This document shows positions 8,318-15,550 of a stretch of DNA of 36,423 bases, piece after piece. The notes under the pieces were generated by a model that saw nothing but the letters and a program-made list of their open reading frames with translations, was not told where the DNA came from and searched no databases. The translations under genes and the position numbers were made by a program. Position 1 is the first letter of the stretch. Every line of letters begins with the position of its first letter. Origin of the DNA: Methanomassiliicoccales archaeon (GTDB taxonomy: Archaea; Thermoplasmatota; Thermoplasmata; Methanomassiliicoccales; UBA472); assembly GCA_038740345.1 (NCBI GenBank), contig JAVYMA010000020.1:1-36423 (forward strand), given 5' to 3'.

Positions 8318-8737
8318 TCAGCCATAATAGGCTGAAATCCCGTTTCCAGCGATGACTTTTATACGGGCATTGTCTATTTCACACGAAAATCTGATGGTCA
8401 GCCTCTCATGCGGTGCCCATACTTTAGATCCCTCGTATCCATGAACCTCCATTTTGATTATTTCTCTATCTAACAACACCCCATTCACTAACACATTCAA
8501 AGCGGATGGACTCAATACTATGCTACCAGAGTTCAACAGGGTGATGGTGTCATTGGCTTCGTCGACGCTCTCAACAATAAAATTAGTCTGTCTCTTCTCG
8601 ATCATTAGCTGTTGACTTTTATCCATGGATTGAGAATATAACTGCTGTGCATGGTCCACGGCCTGGAATACCACGCCAAAGATGATGACGAAAGCAGTAA
8701 AGAGCACCGCAGAAGCGGCAGACACGCTCAATCCCAT
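8318..8737 (-). CDS. flaF: Archaellum stator-type protein FlaF/ArlF
   Basis: The 139-residue product begins MGLSVSAASAVLFTAFVIIFG, the FlaF-type N-terminal helix, followed by a beta-sandwich (ITLLNSGSIVLSPSALNVLVNG). FlaF binds the S-layer and works with FlaG in the archaellum stator. I place the start at the ATG at 8737 because it overlaps the stop codon of the preceding gene by one base (TAATG) and fits the family N-terminus. A longer frame to 8773 would overlap the previous gene by 37 bp. Confidence 0.85.
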   Translation of the reverse strand: MGLSVSAASAVLFTAFVIIFGVVFQAVDHAQQLYSQSMDKSQQLMIEKRQTNFIVESVDEANDTITLLNSGSIVLSPSALNVLVNGVLLDREIIKMEVHGYEGSKVWAPHERLTIRFSCEIDNARIKVIAGNGISAYYG

Positions 8738-9636
8738 TACTTCACTCCCACCATCATTAATTCTTGCATCCAATGTTCTAGCATTTCCAATTCTTCTAAG
8801 GGGACTTCCTCCCCCCTGCTCTTTGCTATATAGACCTTCTCAAGTTGATAATCCACTAACTTATAGATCTGCCTTAGTGCATAGCTGTCTATTCTGATCT
8901 TCTTATTTGACTTTGAGATTAAAGGAGCATCCTGCTGCAGTGGAGTTGCTTCGGAAATCATACTGGCTTTTTCAGACTGTTTAATTTTCGCTTTTTCACC
9001 CACTTCTTTGTCAATTTCCTCTACATTTATATCGAGATTAGCCGCTATGGATGAGTTATCATCGAATTTCAGCACCTTGTCTAAAGGCGCATTCAGATCT
9101 CTCGCCATTTGTATCTCGCCTTCCTCATCCACTATAGGGATACCCATCTCTTTATCCAACTTTGTTACTGTTTGCGGAACAGTCTCCTCCTTGAACGAAG
9201 GGACTTTGGGTGCAGCTTGATCCACGAAAGGATTGTACTGACGGCTCACTGCCTCATAAACTCCTAGCAGATTTTTGATGGAGTCGTTAATACTTTCAAT
9301 TTCCTTTCTCATCGACTCTACTTGCCCTTTAATGGAAGTCGAAGTATTTCCAATGGTCTCCACTTGATTCTTGAGCTCGTTGACGGTACCTTCCAACTGA
9401 TCGATCTTTTCATTCTTCGTGGTTAGCCCTGAAAGGATCTCATCTCCTCTGCCTAGCTTTCCACCGATGGTCCCCAATTCTCCGATTGATAGAGTATCCT
9501 CGTCTTCTCCCAATCCTAGCTCTTCTACATCGAGTTTCGCTGATAGGTCCTCCCCTCCCGCCTTCTTGTGTTTTCTGAACGGGAATGCCGCAAGAAAAAC
9601 AAAAGAGGAAGGGAGGGGAGCTGCACGGCGTTTCAC
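8737..9636 (-). CDS. Archaellum accessory protein of the FlaC/FlaD/FlaE family
   Basis: The signature is SIKNLLGVYEAVSRQYNPFV (about residues 120-140), typical of FlaC/D/E proteins that form the cytoplasmic ring around the motor and receive the chemotaxis signal in euryarchaea. A coiled coil precedes it (LEGTVNELKNQVETIGNTS to about residue 120). The C-terminal region (IDSYALRQIYKLVDYQLEKVYIAKSRGEEVPLEELEMLEHWMQELM) resembles the FlaD/E C-terminal domain, so this may be a single fused FlaCDE protein. The GTG at 9636 is preferred over that at 9645 because GGGGGAG lies 8 bp upstream of it, giving 299 residues. Oddly, residues 7-20 are hydrophobic (PLPSSFVFLAAFPF), which is unusual for a cytoplasmic protein. 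Confidence 0.82.
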   Translation of the reverse strand: MKRRAAPLPSSFVFLAAFPFRKHKKAGGEDLSAKLDVEELGLGEDEDTLSIGELGTIGGKLGRGDEILSGLTTKNEKIDQLEGTVNELKNQVETIGNTSTSIKGQVESMRKEIESINDSIKNLLGVYEAVSRQYNPFVDQAAPKVPSFKEETVPQTVTKLDKEMGIPIVDEEGEIQMARDLNAPLDKVLKFDDNSSIAANLDINVEEIDKEVGEKAKIKQSEKASMISEATPLQQDAPLISKSNKKIRIDSYALRQIYKLVDYQLEKVYIAKSRGEEVPLEELEMLEHWMQELMMVGVK

Positions 9637-9665
9637 CGTTATCACTCCCCCTTATTTTTTTTAGA

Positions 9666-9694
9666 TCTTCAGTCTGCTTATTTCAGGCTGAAGA
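9666..9694 (-). terminator. Hairpin spanning the archaellin stop codon
   Basis: The arms TCTTCAG (9666-9672) and CTGAAGA (9688-9694) are perfect 7-bp complements around a 15-base loop that contains the archaellin stop codon. There is no T-run after it on the minus strand; the following bases are A-rich. It could be a partial terminator, or an RNA stabiliser that keeps archaellin transcript above the level of the downstream fla genes. Confidence 0.4.
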
Positions 9695-10280
9695 ACTCGT
9701 TCGGGAAAGCCTCGCCAGTCTTGAAGGTGATCAGCGTTACCTGACCATAGGCCGGCATAATCTTGATCTCTCCGTCCTGGTTGAAGCCTATTCCCAGCGC
9801 CTTGTCCGTGGAGGTTATGGTGATCTTTATCATATCACCCTGGCCTACCACATGGGATCCAGTGCTCCATTGGAAGTCGGCTATGTTGACTTCCCTGCTA
9901 GCACTATAGGTCGTATCTCCGGCTGTATCACCGTATGCCAGGAACATGTTAAGGTCACCGCTCACGAGTGTGATGACCACATTGTCCAGGTTTATGGCTG
10001 GGGAGCCAGCGGCTAGCCTAACGTATATAGTTATGTTATCAACGCTGGCGCGTGTGCTCTGGTTAACTTGTGCCACAACGTCCTGAACCACGAATCCTGA
10101 AGCGACGTTGTTAATAGCCTGGTCACCAGTGGACTGAGCCTGCTCCCTTACCTGGTTTGCAGTGCTGATCAAGACGGACGCGGCTACGGCGGCAACCAGC
10201 ACCATGGCGATGAAGACGATCATCGTCCCGATGCCGATCTCACCTCTCTTGTCCTTCTTCATCCACATTTTCTTGTGCAT
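9678..10280 (-). CDS. flaB: Archaellin, major filament subunit
   Basis: The 200-residue precursor has a class III signal peptide: basic leader MHKKMWMKKDKRG, cleavage expected after G13, then EIGIGTMIVFIAMVLVAAVA, the hydrophobic helix that packs into the filament core. The rest is a beta-rich archaellin globular domain. Two N-glycosylation sequons are visible (NQS and NIT). AAGGAG nine bases upstream supports the ATG at 10280. Codons are GC-ending and uniform compared with the neighbours, as in very highly expressed genes. The prepilin peptidase that would process it is not in this window. It is the first gene of the archaellum operon. Confidence 0.95.
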   Translation of the reverse strand: MHKKMWMKKDKRGEIGIGTMIVFIAMVLVAAVAASVLISTANQVREQAQSTGDQAINNVASGFVVQDVVAQVNQSTRASVDNITIYVRLAAGSPAINLDNVVITLVSGDLNMFLAYGDTAGDTTYSASREVNIADFQWSTGSHVVGQGDMIKITITSTDKALGIGFNQDGEIKIMPAYGQVTLITFKTGEAFPNEFFSLK

Positions 10281-10309
10281 TTACGCTCTCTCCTTGCTGC
10301 TTGCCGATC

Positions 10310-10323
10310 GAACACTAATGTTC
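10310..10323. promoter_or_regulatory. Inverted repeat in the archaellin 5' region
   Basis: GAACA-CTAA-TGTTC is a perfect 5-4-5 inverted repeat 30 bp upstream of the archaellin ATG. Its left part, GAACACTA, is also repeated in inverted form at 10374-10381 (TAGTGTTC). If transcription starts near 10385-10410 both lie in the leader and could form an RNA hairpin across it. Otherwise they are operator-like. Confidence 0.35.
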
Positions 10324-10409
10324 AACGTCGGGCCGCATCGGACTTGTTTTACCCAATTGTGTCTTGCTTGTTGTAGTGTTCACGGCCCTTCATTGCTTCC
10401 AATTGGGCT

Positions 10410-10441
10410 CTTATAACTCGAACTAATGCACAACCTAATAA
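10410..10441 (-). promoter_or_regulatory. Candidate TATA boxes of the archaellin promoter
   Basis: On the minus strand two boxes are possible: TTTATTAG (10434-10441) and GTTATAAG (10410-10417). Either would give a leader of about 105-130 bases before the archaellin ATG. The 16-bp dyad at 10464-10479 lies 22 bp upstream of the first box, close to its distance at the mcp promoter. Confidence 0.45.
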
Positions 10442-10463
10442 AGGCCCAAGGCACGGTTATCAT

Positions 10464-10479
10464 GAATCAAAGTTGATAA
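10464..10479. promoter_or_regulatory. 16-bp dyad, copy A (archaellin promoter)
   Basis: GAATCA-AAGT-TGATAA, one mismatch from the shared TWATCA-N4-TGATWA element. An extra TTATCA half-site precedes it at 10457-10462. It lies upstream of the archaellin TATA candidates, where an activator or repressor would bind. Copies B, C and D are at 11570, 13610 and 23019. Confidence 0.55.
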
Positions 10480-10520
10480 TAGCCAGGAATGAGAATAAAA
10501 AAGAATTCATGGGTATGTGT

Positions 10521-10534
10521 TATCTATTTAGATA
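10521..10534. promoter_or_regulatory. Perfect palindrome between usp and archaellin genes
   Basis: TATCTA-TT-TAGATA is a 6-2-6 palindrome in the AT-rich spacer downstream of the second usp gene. The rest of 10480-10669 shows no ORF. It may be an operator or an RNA hairpin; AT-richness makes chance occurrence possible. Confidence 0.25.
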
Positions 10535-10669
10535 GTAAAAATAGAGGGGAGTTAATAATATATTACAATTACAAGCGAGCAAAATGTTGAAAAAAGATTT
10601 TTCTATAAATGTACTAATAAAAAATTATTATCAATTAAAACATTATTTTATTAGATCTCTTTAAAAAAT

Positions 10670-11056
10670 CTATTTTGCCACGATGACTGTGCATGTAGAC
10701 TCCCGGATTACAATTTCTGGAAGTGTTCTGGAAAGAAGGTGAAATCCTTTCTGATATGAAGTTCCCACAACCAAAACATCGGCTTCAATCTCATTACTTA
10801 AATCGAGAATTTTTTTTGAAGGCTCTCCCGCTTCCATCATAGTTACCACCTCAACACCCTCCTCTGCTCCGCGGTTCTTAGCCTTTTCTAATGCCTTAAT
10901 GCCATTTTTCAACTCTCGAGTTTTGTAATTCTCTTTTCTTGGCTCTATTACATATAATACATATAATTTAGCACCAAAGGCTTTAGAATAGGACAATCCA
11001 GTTTGGATAGCCTTATCCGAATGTGCTTTTCCATCCGTTGCCACCATTACCTTCAT
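10670..11056 (-). CDS. Universal stress protein (UspA family), second copy
   Basis: The product has 128 residues from the ATG at 11056, which has GAGGT seven bases upstream; an in-frame start at 11086 would overlap the previous gene. The Usp fold is visible as MKVMVATDGKAHSDKA, KLYVLYVIEP, then EADVLVVGTS and CTVIVAK strands. The ATP-binding loop (G-x2-G-x9-G-S/T) is lost, as the sequence is GTSYQKGFHLLSRT, so this is likely a non-ATP-binding type. It probably pairs with its upstream paralogue as a heterodimer (inference). The genes are adjacent and co-transcribed, 5 bp apart. The role is unknown beyond stress or energy-state response. Confidence 0.85.
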   Translation of the reverse strand: MKVMVATDGKAHSDKAIQTGLSYSKAFGAKLYVLYVIEPRKENYKTRELKNGIKALEKAKNRGAEEGVEVVTMMEAGEPSKKILDLSNEIEADVLVVGTSYQKGFHLLSRTLPEIVIRESTCTVIVAK

Positions 11057-11061
11057 GCCTT

Positions 11062-11448
11062 CTACCTCACGACGGTAACCGTGCAATGAGCGTTCTTGAA
11101 TATTTGCTCCGAAGTACTCTTTCCACCTAAAAGTCCCCCGCTCCTACCTGAAGATCCGATGACCAACAAATCTGCCTCGATTCTTTCCGCAGCTCCTACA
11201 ATAGTATCTGAAGGATCTCCAGCTTCTAATAGGGCATTGACCTCAACACCCAACTCTGCACCACGGATTTTTGTTCTTCCCAATACCCTCATGCCATTTT
11301 TAATATTCTTATCCTTATCCTCATTAGATTTAGGCGAAACAACATAAATAACATACAATGCAGCCTTAAACGCCCTGGAAAAGGCGAAGGCGTACTCTAC
11401 GGCCTTTTCTGAATGGGGTTGTCCATCTGTTGCTGCAAGTATTATCAT
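11062..11448 (-). CDS. Universal stress protein (UspA family), first copy
   Basis: The product has 128 residues. It begins MIILAATDGQPHSEKAVEYA, with the Usp N-terminal Asp, followed by ALYVIYVVSP, EADLLVIGSSGRSGG and CTVTVV. The GSSGRSGG loop keeps the first half of the ATP-binding motif, whereas the downstream copy does not, so the pair looks functionally split. A TATA-like box on the minus strand (TTTATATTG, about 11529-11538) and a small hairpin at 11504-11517 precede it. The gene is divergent from cheR, with motility dyad copy B in the shared promoter region. Confidence 0.87.
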   Translation of the reverse strand: MIILAATDGQPHSEKAVEYAFAFSRAFKAALYVIYVVSPKSNEDKDKNIKNGMRVLGRTKIRGAELGVEVNALLEAGDPSDTIVGAAERIEADLLVIGSSGRSGGLLGGKSTSEQIFKNAHCTVTVVR

Positions 11449-11503
11449 GACGCATCACTCGCAAGGTATTGAAGGAAATGTTTTCATTCTATTTTCTTTC
11501 CAA

Positions 11504-11517
11504 CCTGCTTTCGCAGG
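11504..11517. promoter_or_regulatory. Short hairpin in the usp leader
   Basis: CCTGC-TTTC-GCAGG is a perfect 5-bp stem with a 4-base loop, 56 bp upstream of the first usp ATG and just downstream of its TATA candidate. It may be an operator or a leader hairpin. Confidence 0.3.
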
Positions 11518-11569
11518 CTCATCCGTTTCAATATAAACCAATCTGCATAGATAAATGAAATAGCGGTGG

Positions 11570-11585
11570 TAATCAAGGCTGATAA
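11570..11585. promoter_or_regulatory. 16-bp dyad, copy B (usp/cheR divergent region)
   Basis: TAATCA-AGGC-TGATAA. Read on the minus strand (TTATCAGCCTTGATTA) it matches copy D in 13 of 16 positions and copy A in 13 of 16. It lies 31 bp from the usp TATA candidate and 39 bp from the cheR BRE, so it could act on either gene. Confidence 0.6.
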
Positions 11586-11623
11586 CAACCCAGGATACTG
11601 GCTATCAACTAAAGCTATTTAGA

Positions 11624-11637
11624 CCGAAAAAATAACT
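11624..11637 (+). promoter_or_regulatory. BRE/TATA promoter of cheR
   Basis: A CCGAAAA BRE-like run is followed by the AT-rich AATAACTT, centred about 30 bp before the ATG at 11665. This predicts a leaderless or nearly leaderless message. A CTATTTAG box at 11615-11622 is an alternative and would place the start near the TTG at 11641. Confidence 0.45.
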
Positions 11638-11664
11638 TTATTGCATAAATTCTCAAATTGGGGT

Positions 11665-12501
11665 ATGAGTATCAATTACCTTGATCGAGATAAAGATTTT
11701 TTAGAGCTAAAAAGGAAAATCCTTAAAGAGTGTGGTCTGGACTGTAGTCAATACAAAGATTCCTATCTTTCTCGAAGATTCGCAATTCGCATGAGGGCTA
11801 GGGGAGCATCCTGCTATAAGGATTACCTATCAATATTAGAAAGAAATCCAGAGGAATACGACGCACTTTTAAATGATCTTACTATAAATGTAACGCAATT
11901 CTTCAGGGACCCCCCTGTATTTAAAGCCTTAGAAGATGAAATAATTCCTATTCTAATCTATGAAAAGGTAATGAAAGATGAGGGCTCCATCCATATCTGG
12001 AGTGCAGGGTGCTCTAGTGGAGAGGAGCCCTATTCTGTCGCTATGATGATAAGTGAGCTACTGAGTGACCAAGCAGAATCTTTCGACATTCGAATCCTAG
12101 CTACTGATATCGACGAATCAATTTTGGAGAAAGCTTTAGAAGGCAAATACCATCCTAAGCAATTAGTGAGTGTACCAGATAATTATATTAATAAATATTT
12201 TATATTTGATGGAGATTTTTATAGAATAACGGATAGTATTAAGGATATGGTCGATTTTAAGAAAATGGATCTTATATCTCAATCTCCTAAAGGATGCTTT
12301 GATATGATATTATGTAGAAACGTAGTAATCTATTTCACAAGAAAAATGCAAGAAACATTGTATATGAAATTCTATAATTTCTTGCGTGAGGGTGGATATT
12401 TTGTAATGGGAAACACTGAGACATTATTAGGCGAAGCGTCTAAATTTTTTATTCCAATTAATAGTAAAGGGAGAATTTATAAAAAAAAGGATATTAATTA
12501 A
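11665..12501 (+). CDS. cheR: Chemotaxis protein methyltransferase CheR
   Basis: CheR methylates glutamates of chemoreceptors using S-adenosylmethionine. The 278-residue product has the helical N-terminal domain (SYLSRRFAIRMRARG, TQFFRDPPVF) and the Rossmann-like domain with the SAM loop IWSAGCSSGEEPYSVAM, ILATDIDESIL, and the typical FDMILCRNVVIYF and LLREGGYF-like strands. The ATG at 11665 is preferred because the promoter lies about 25-35 bp upstream; an in-frame TTG at 11641 would add eight residues. It is the only chemotaxis gene on the plus strand, separate from the main che operon but sharing the dyad element in its promoter. Confidence 0.95.
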   Translation: MSINYLDRDKDFLELKRKILKECGLDCSQYKDSYLSRRFAIRMRARGASCYKDYLSILERNPEEYDALLNDLTINVTQFFRDPPVFKALEDEIIPILIYEKVMKDEGSIHIWSAGCSSGEEPYSVAMMISELLSDQAESFDIRILATDIDESILEKALEGKYHPKQLVSVPDNYINKYFIFDGDFYRITDSIKDMVDFKKMDLISQSPKGCFDMILCRNVVIYFTRKMQETLYMKFYNFLREGGYFVMGNTETLLGEASKFFIPINSKGRIYKKKDIN

Positions 12502-12654
12502 TTTCTTTTAAAAATAGCAGTGCTAAAAATTAGAAAATTGATTAAAATTTTTTGCTAATTTTTAAAAAACAATCAGTATCGATGATATTTTAATCGATAA
12601 TCGAAATGTTGAAATACTATTCTTCCTCATTGTCTTAATGCTGCATTTACGCTC

Positions 12655-12688
12655 TCTCGGTGTAGGTCGTGATGGATTCTCACCGAGA
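12655..12688. terminator. Hairpin between convergent cheR and the membrane-protein gene
   Basis: TCTCGGTG (12655-12662) and CACCGAGA (12681-12688) form a perfect 8-bp stem with an 18-base loop. It lies between two convergent genes and probably ends transcription from both sides. The left arm overlaps a 17-bp copy of the archaellin start region. Confidence 0.5.
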
Positions 12689-12703
12689 AACACTTTTCTT
12701 TCT

Positions 12704-13561
12704 TCACTCTATTGAAAATATCTTCACGGCAATTCGACCACCATCGAATTTGGAAACAAGTGCTACTGTCCATTGACCAAAAGGAAGAGTAGTTCCTGTG
12801 GAGATTATGTCTATAGTGTCTCCTGATTGGGGTATTCCGTATCTATTCTGCGCAGTAATTGAGATCTCAATCTCATCACTATAGCGCACAATCTGCTCTG
12901 TTCCTTCTCCAAGATCAAGATATTTTGGAAGCCGATCTTCAGAGATCCCAGGAGGATCTAAGTAAAGGCGGCAATAAGAGTAGTCTGTGGGTGGGGAGAT
13001 GATCCCGACTTCTAATCTGTACCTCCTATTGTCGATTTTATAAGCTGAAATAAAATCTCCTGTGGGATGGCTATCCATATCGGGAGAAACCAACGGTCGC
13101 GAAGCTATAGTTCTACCTGTCTTCTTAAAAATTAGATTTAAATTCCAAATACCTTTCTCAAGAGGATAATTGTGATAGAGTACAAGAAAATCTTCCGCGT
13201 CAATCTTCCCCATTGAAGTTGAATCACTAATACGAATTTCCGTTAGCTTAGTGAATAAGCCAGTGAGAGGATAAATGAGTTTGCTATCACTCAGTTCTAA
13301 AATGCATCTTTGATTGTCAGGTGATATTATTAATAAAAGGCAATCAGTGAAATTGACCGAAGGATTGCACTGACCGAACCAAACATGAATTTCATATACA
13401 CTTCTAAAGCTCACTGCACCAAACTCACCTTGAGGAGTGATTATCTCTTTCTCTGGCTCAATCAAATTGGATATTATAGGAATAAGAGCTATAGCTAAAA
13501 CAACTATAATTGCAGTTAGAACAGCATAGATGATTAGATAATGGTCTTTCTTCAGTCGCAT
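12704..13561 (-). CDS. Unknown membrane-anchored extracytoplasmic protein
   Basis: The 285-residue product has an N-terminal basic stretch (MRLKKDHY), one membrane helix at about 8-33 (LIIYAVLTAIIVVLAIALIPII), and a beta-rich exterior domain with few Cys. I do not recognise the family. It lacks a class III signal, so it is not a pilin or archaellin. It sits between cheD and cheR but has its own upstream region with dyad copy C 49 bp before the ATG and a CTTATTAC box (13589-13596) between them, so it is likely expressed with motility genes. Possible roles are an external sensor domain, a stator or cell-envelope partner of the archaellum; all are inference. Confidence 0.75.
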   Translation of the reverse strand: MRLKKDHYLIIYAVLTAIIVVLAIALIPIISNLIEPEKEIITPQGEFGAVSFRSVYEIHVWFGQCNPSVNFTDCLLLIISPDNQRCILELSDSKLIYPLTGLFTKLTEIRISDSTSMGKIDAEDFLVLYHNYPLEKGIWNLNLIFKKTGRTIASRPLVSPDMDSHPTGDFISAYKIDNRRYRLEVGIISPPTDYSYCRLYLDPPGISEDRLPKYLDLGEGTEQIVRYSDEIEISITAQNRYGIPQSGDTIDIISTGTTLPFGQWTVALVSKFDGGRIAVKIFSIE

Positions 13562-13609
13562 GCGTCAACATTTACCAGGGAAGAGGGCGTAATAAGACCT
13601 ACCGCACGA

Positions 13610-13625
13610 TAATCATCTATGATAA
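13610..13625. promoter_or_regulatory. 16-bp dyad, copy C (unknown membrane protein)
   Basis: TAATCA-TCTA-TGATAA, a full match to TWATCA-N4-TGATWA. It is 13 bp upstream of a TATA-like CTTATTAC on the minus strand and 16 bp past the cheD stop. Its position implies independent, motility-linked control of the gene at 12704-13561. Confidence 0.6.
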
Positions 13626-13641
13626 TTGTGTATTTGGAGAT

Positions 13642-14220
13642 CTAAATCTCGTATGTCTCTTGGCCTTTGCTTATTCGATATGTGCCGGTAGAAGGATAAA
13701 AGAAAACAGTGCGACCTTTATTTCCACCGCAGTCTTCACTGATCAACGGAACGCCTTCTTTCATGAGTGCTAACCTTGCTGATTCCGCATTCTTAAGACC
13801 TATATTTAGCATGTCGTTAGTGGCGAACTGGAACATCTGCGCACCACCCGCCATCTTAGCGCGTAAAGATGATTTTTTAGCCCCTTTCTCGATCAATTCA
13901 TCCACCATGAGAAAAACCGCAGTGTCCGCATATTTGGCAGCATTGCTCTTATCGCGTCCGAATTCATAGCAAGGAAGCATAGCATGCGCCAATCCTCCAA
14001 TTTTATTGTTTGGATCCCATATAGCAATGCCTACGCATGATCCTAAGCCCAAGCATACAAGATAACCCCCATCCTCATCGCACAGCGCAAACTCGCCAAC
14101 GCCAACTACGTTATCGCCTGTTTTGGACCTGACAGAACCAATTTTCCGTCTTTCAAGAGAAGTGGCTAATGAACTTATATCATCACTCGCTATGCTACTT
14201 GAAAAGGGAATAGAGGCCAT
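13642..14220 (-). CDS. cheD: Chemoreceptor glutamine deamidase CheD
   Basis: CheD deamidates receptor glutamines and, in Bacillus, binds CheC to control its activity. The 192-residue product carries the catalytic Cys in CLGLGSCVGIAIWD and the His in GGLAHAMLP, with the downstream AKMAGGAQMF and NIGLKNAE segments of the family. The N-terminal 30 residues are Ser-rich and not conserved. The ATG at 14220 lies 4 bp after the cheC1 stop. It is the last gene of the che operon and is adjacent to two CheC genes, in keeping with a CheC-CheD partnership. Confidence 0.94.
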   Translation of the reverse strand: MASIPFSSSIASDDISSLATSLERRKIGSVRSKTGDNVVGVGEFALCDEDGGYLVCLGLGSCVGIAIWDPNNKIGGLAHAMLPCYEFGRDKSNAAKYADTAVFLMVDELIEKGAKKSSLRAKMAGGAQMFQFATNDMLNIGLKNAESARLALMKEGVPLISEDCGGNKGRTVFFYPSTGTYRISKGQETYEI

Positions 14221-14224
14221 GTGC

Positions 14225-14866
14225 TCACTGAGTCAACCCGAATTTGTTCAATAGCAGTCTGCGAGATTCGCGGTCCGGAAGATATAGAATTGAACCGCCA
14301 TATGAATTGCCTTCATATATGAATCTAGTCTTTATTACCACGACGTGATCCATTTGCTCTGCCACTAGGGCCGCTGGATATTGTAAGATGGCAGCAAGCA
14401 TGTCGATAGCAACAGCTGGAGGAGATGGAATCATAGTCTGATCTAGGAACTGAGATATGGCACTAAGATACGCTGAAGCGCATATATTCCCTATCTCTGC
14501 CACAGCTGCCATATCATCCTCATCCAAATCACGATTTAAGGTGGGCTGCCGGCCTATTAATAATTCAGAAAGTGATTTGGCCATTTCTTGAGGAAAAAGG
14601 ATCAATATGGCTCCTTTCTCATTGGCTATGGCGTCTAAAAAGCAAGCGACTACTACCTCTTCTTGATTTCCGAACGTGGAAGGAAGCTGCTCTGCCTTAC
14701 AAATAAAACATTCAGGGACATCGACCATTATCGTCCTTTTTACAAGATTAGTCAGAGCCGTGGAGGCATGCGCCGCGCCGATGTTTCCTATTTCACGTAG
14801 AGCATCGACCTGCATGGCATCGAATTCTGATATAGGTGAGGGCTTATCATTTTCCACTATCGTCAC
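14225..14866 (-). CDS. cheC: CheY-P phosphatase CheC, copy 1
   Basis: CheC removes phosphate from CheY-P. This 213-residue copy has both active-site helices: LREIGNIGAAHASTAL, with the Pro 23 residues after the Asn (VDVP), and VAEIGNICASAYLSAI, with a Pro-rich IPSPP in the matching place. Both sites look competent. Translation starts at GTG 14866, preceded by GAGGTGAT that overlaps the stop codon of the previous gene, so the two are probably coupled. Confidence 0.94.
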   Translation of the reverse strand: MTIVENDKPSPISEFDAMQVDALREIGNIGAAHASTALTNLVKRTIMVDVPECFICKAEQLPSTFGNQEEVVVACFLDAIANEKGAILILFPQEMAKSLSELLIGRQPTLNRDLDEDDMAAVAEIGNICASAYLSAISQFLDQTMIPSPPAVAIDMLAAILQYPAALVAEQMDHVVVIKTRFIYEGNSYGGSILYLPDRESRRLLLNKFGLTQ

Positions 14867-14875
14867 AATATCACC

Positions 14876-15550
14876 TCAGCAAATTGTACTAACTCCGAAC
14901 TTGGCGAAAATGGCCATTTGTGTTTCTGTGTCCACCCCGAACTTCTTAAAGGTAAGTTCTTGGGTCTCTTTTTCAGGTATGAATATAATGCTTCCTTGGA
15001 AGGTTTTTGTTGCGTCGACAAAGTTGGTCTCAATCCAAACCTGGTGGTCCGCATGAGTCTTAAGCACCCATTCAGGAAAGCTTTGTTGTGGGCCCACGAT
15101 ATCGATATATACCGTAGGTGGTGTGGGCATCATATCAGTGCCAAGAAAGCGCGAGATGGGATTGAGGTATTCACGAATGCAAATATCTCCCATTTCAACT
15201 AAGGCGTCTTTATCATCCTCGGCCAAATTGCGAGCGGGATCGTGAGCTCTACCAAAAAGAAGGTCTGACAACCAGGTGATAATGTTCTTGGGAAAGAGCA
15301 TCAGGATATGGTCTTTATCACTTCCATTGATATCAATGGTAATTATGGCTACGGTTTCCCCTGGACGATCGAACCAATGCGGCATTTTATTCAGGGGTTC
15401 CGTATGGCATTGTGTTACATCTATCAACATATCTTTCATGGCGAATTTGGACAGGGCGGTGGAAGCCCATGATGCGCCAACATTACCTAGTTCTTTCAAT
15501 GCGTCTATTTGCAGTTCGTCGATTTCCGTGACACATGTTTTTCCGCTCAT
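14876..15550 (-). CDS. CheC-family phosphatase, copy 2 (imperfect sites)
   Basis: The product has 224 residues from the ATG at 15550, whose ATGA overlaps the cheA stop. A longer frame to 15697 lies inside cheA and has no support. The first site, LKELGNVGASWASTAL (E20, N23), lacks the trailing Pro, with Thr in its place. The second, LVEMGDICIREYL (E119, D122), has Asp instead of the catalytic Asn. Each phosphatase site is therefore altered, in contrast to copy 1. It may be a regulator, a CheD-binding protein or a heterodimer partner rather than an efficient phosphatase. A C-terminal tail of about 20 residues follows the last family motif. Confidence 0.88.
   Translation of the reverse strand: MSGKTCVTEIDELQIDALKELGNVGASWASTALSKFAMKDMLIDVTQCHTEPLNKMPHWFDRPGETVAIITIDINGSDKDHILMLFPKNIITWLSDLLFGRAHDPARNLAEDDKDALVEMGDICIREYLNPISRFLGTDMMPTPPTVYIDIVGPQQSFPEWVLKTHADHQVWIETNFVDATKTFQGSIIFIPEKETQELTFKKFGVDTETQMAIFAKFGVSTIC

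Noticed and set aside
8738-8773. Longer start of flaF
   Set aside because: It would overlap the preceding gene by 37 bp; the TAATG junction and the typical MGLSVSAA N-terminus favour 8737.
9585-10016. 143-codon plus-strand ORF opposite archaellin
   Set aside because: It is an antisense shadow produced by the GC-rich codon usage of the archaellin gene.
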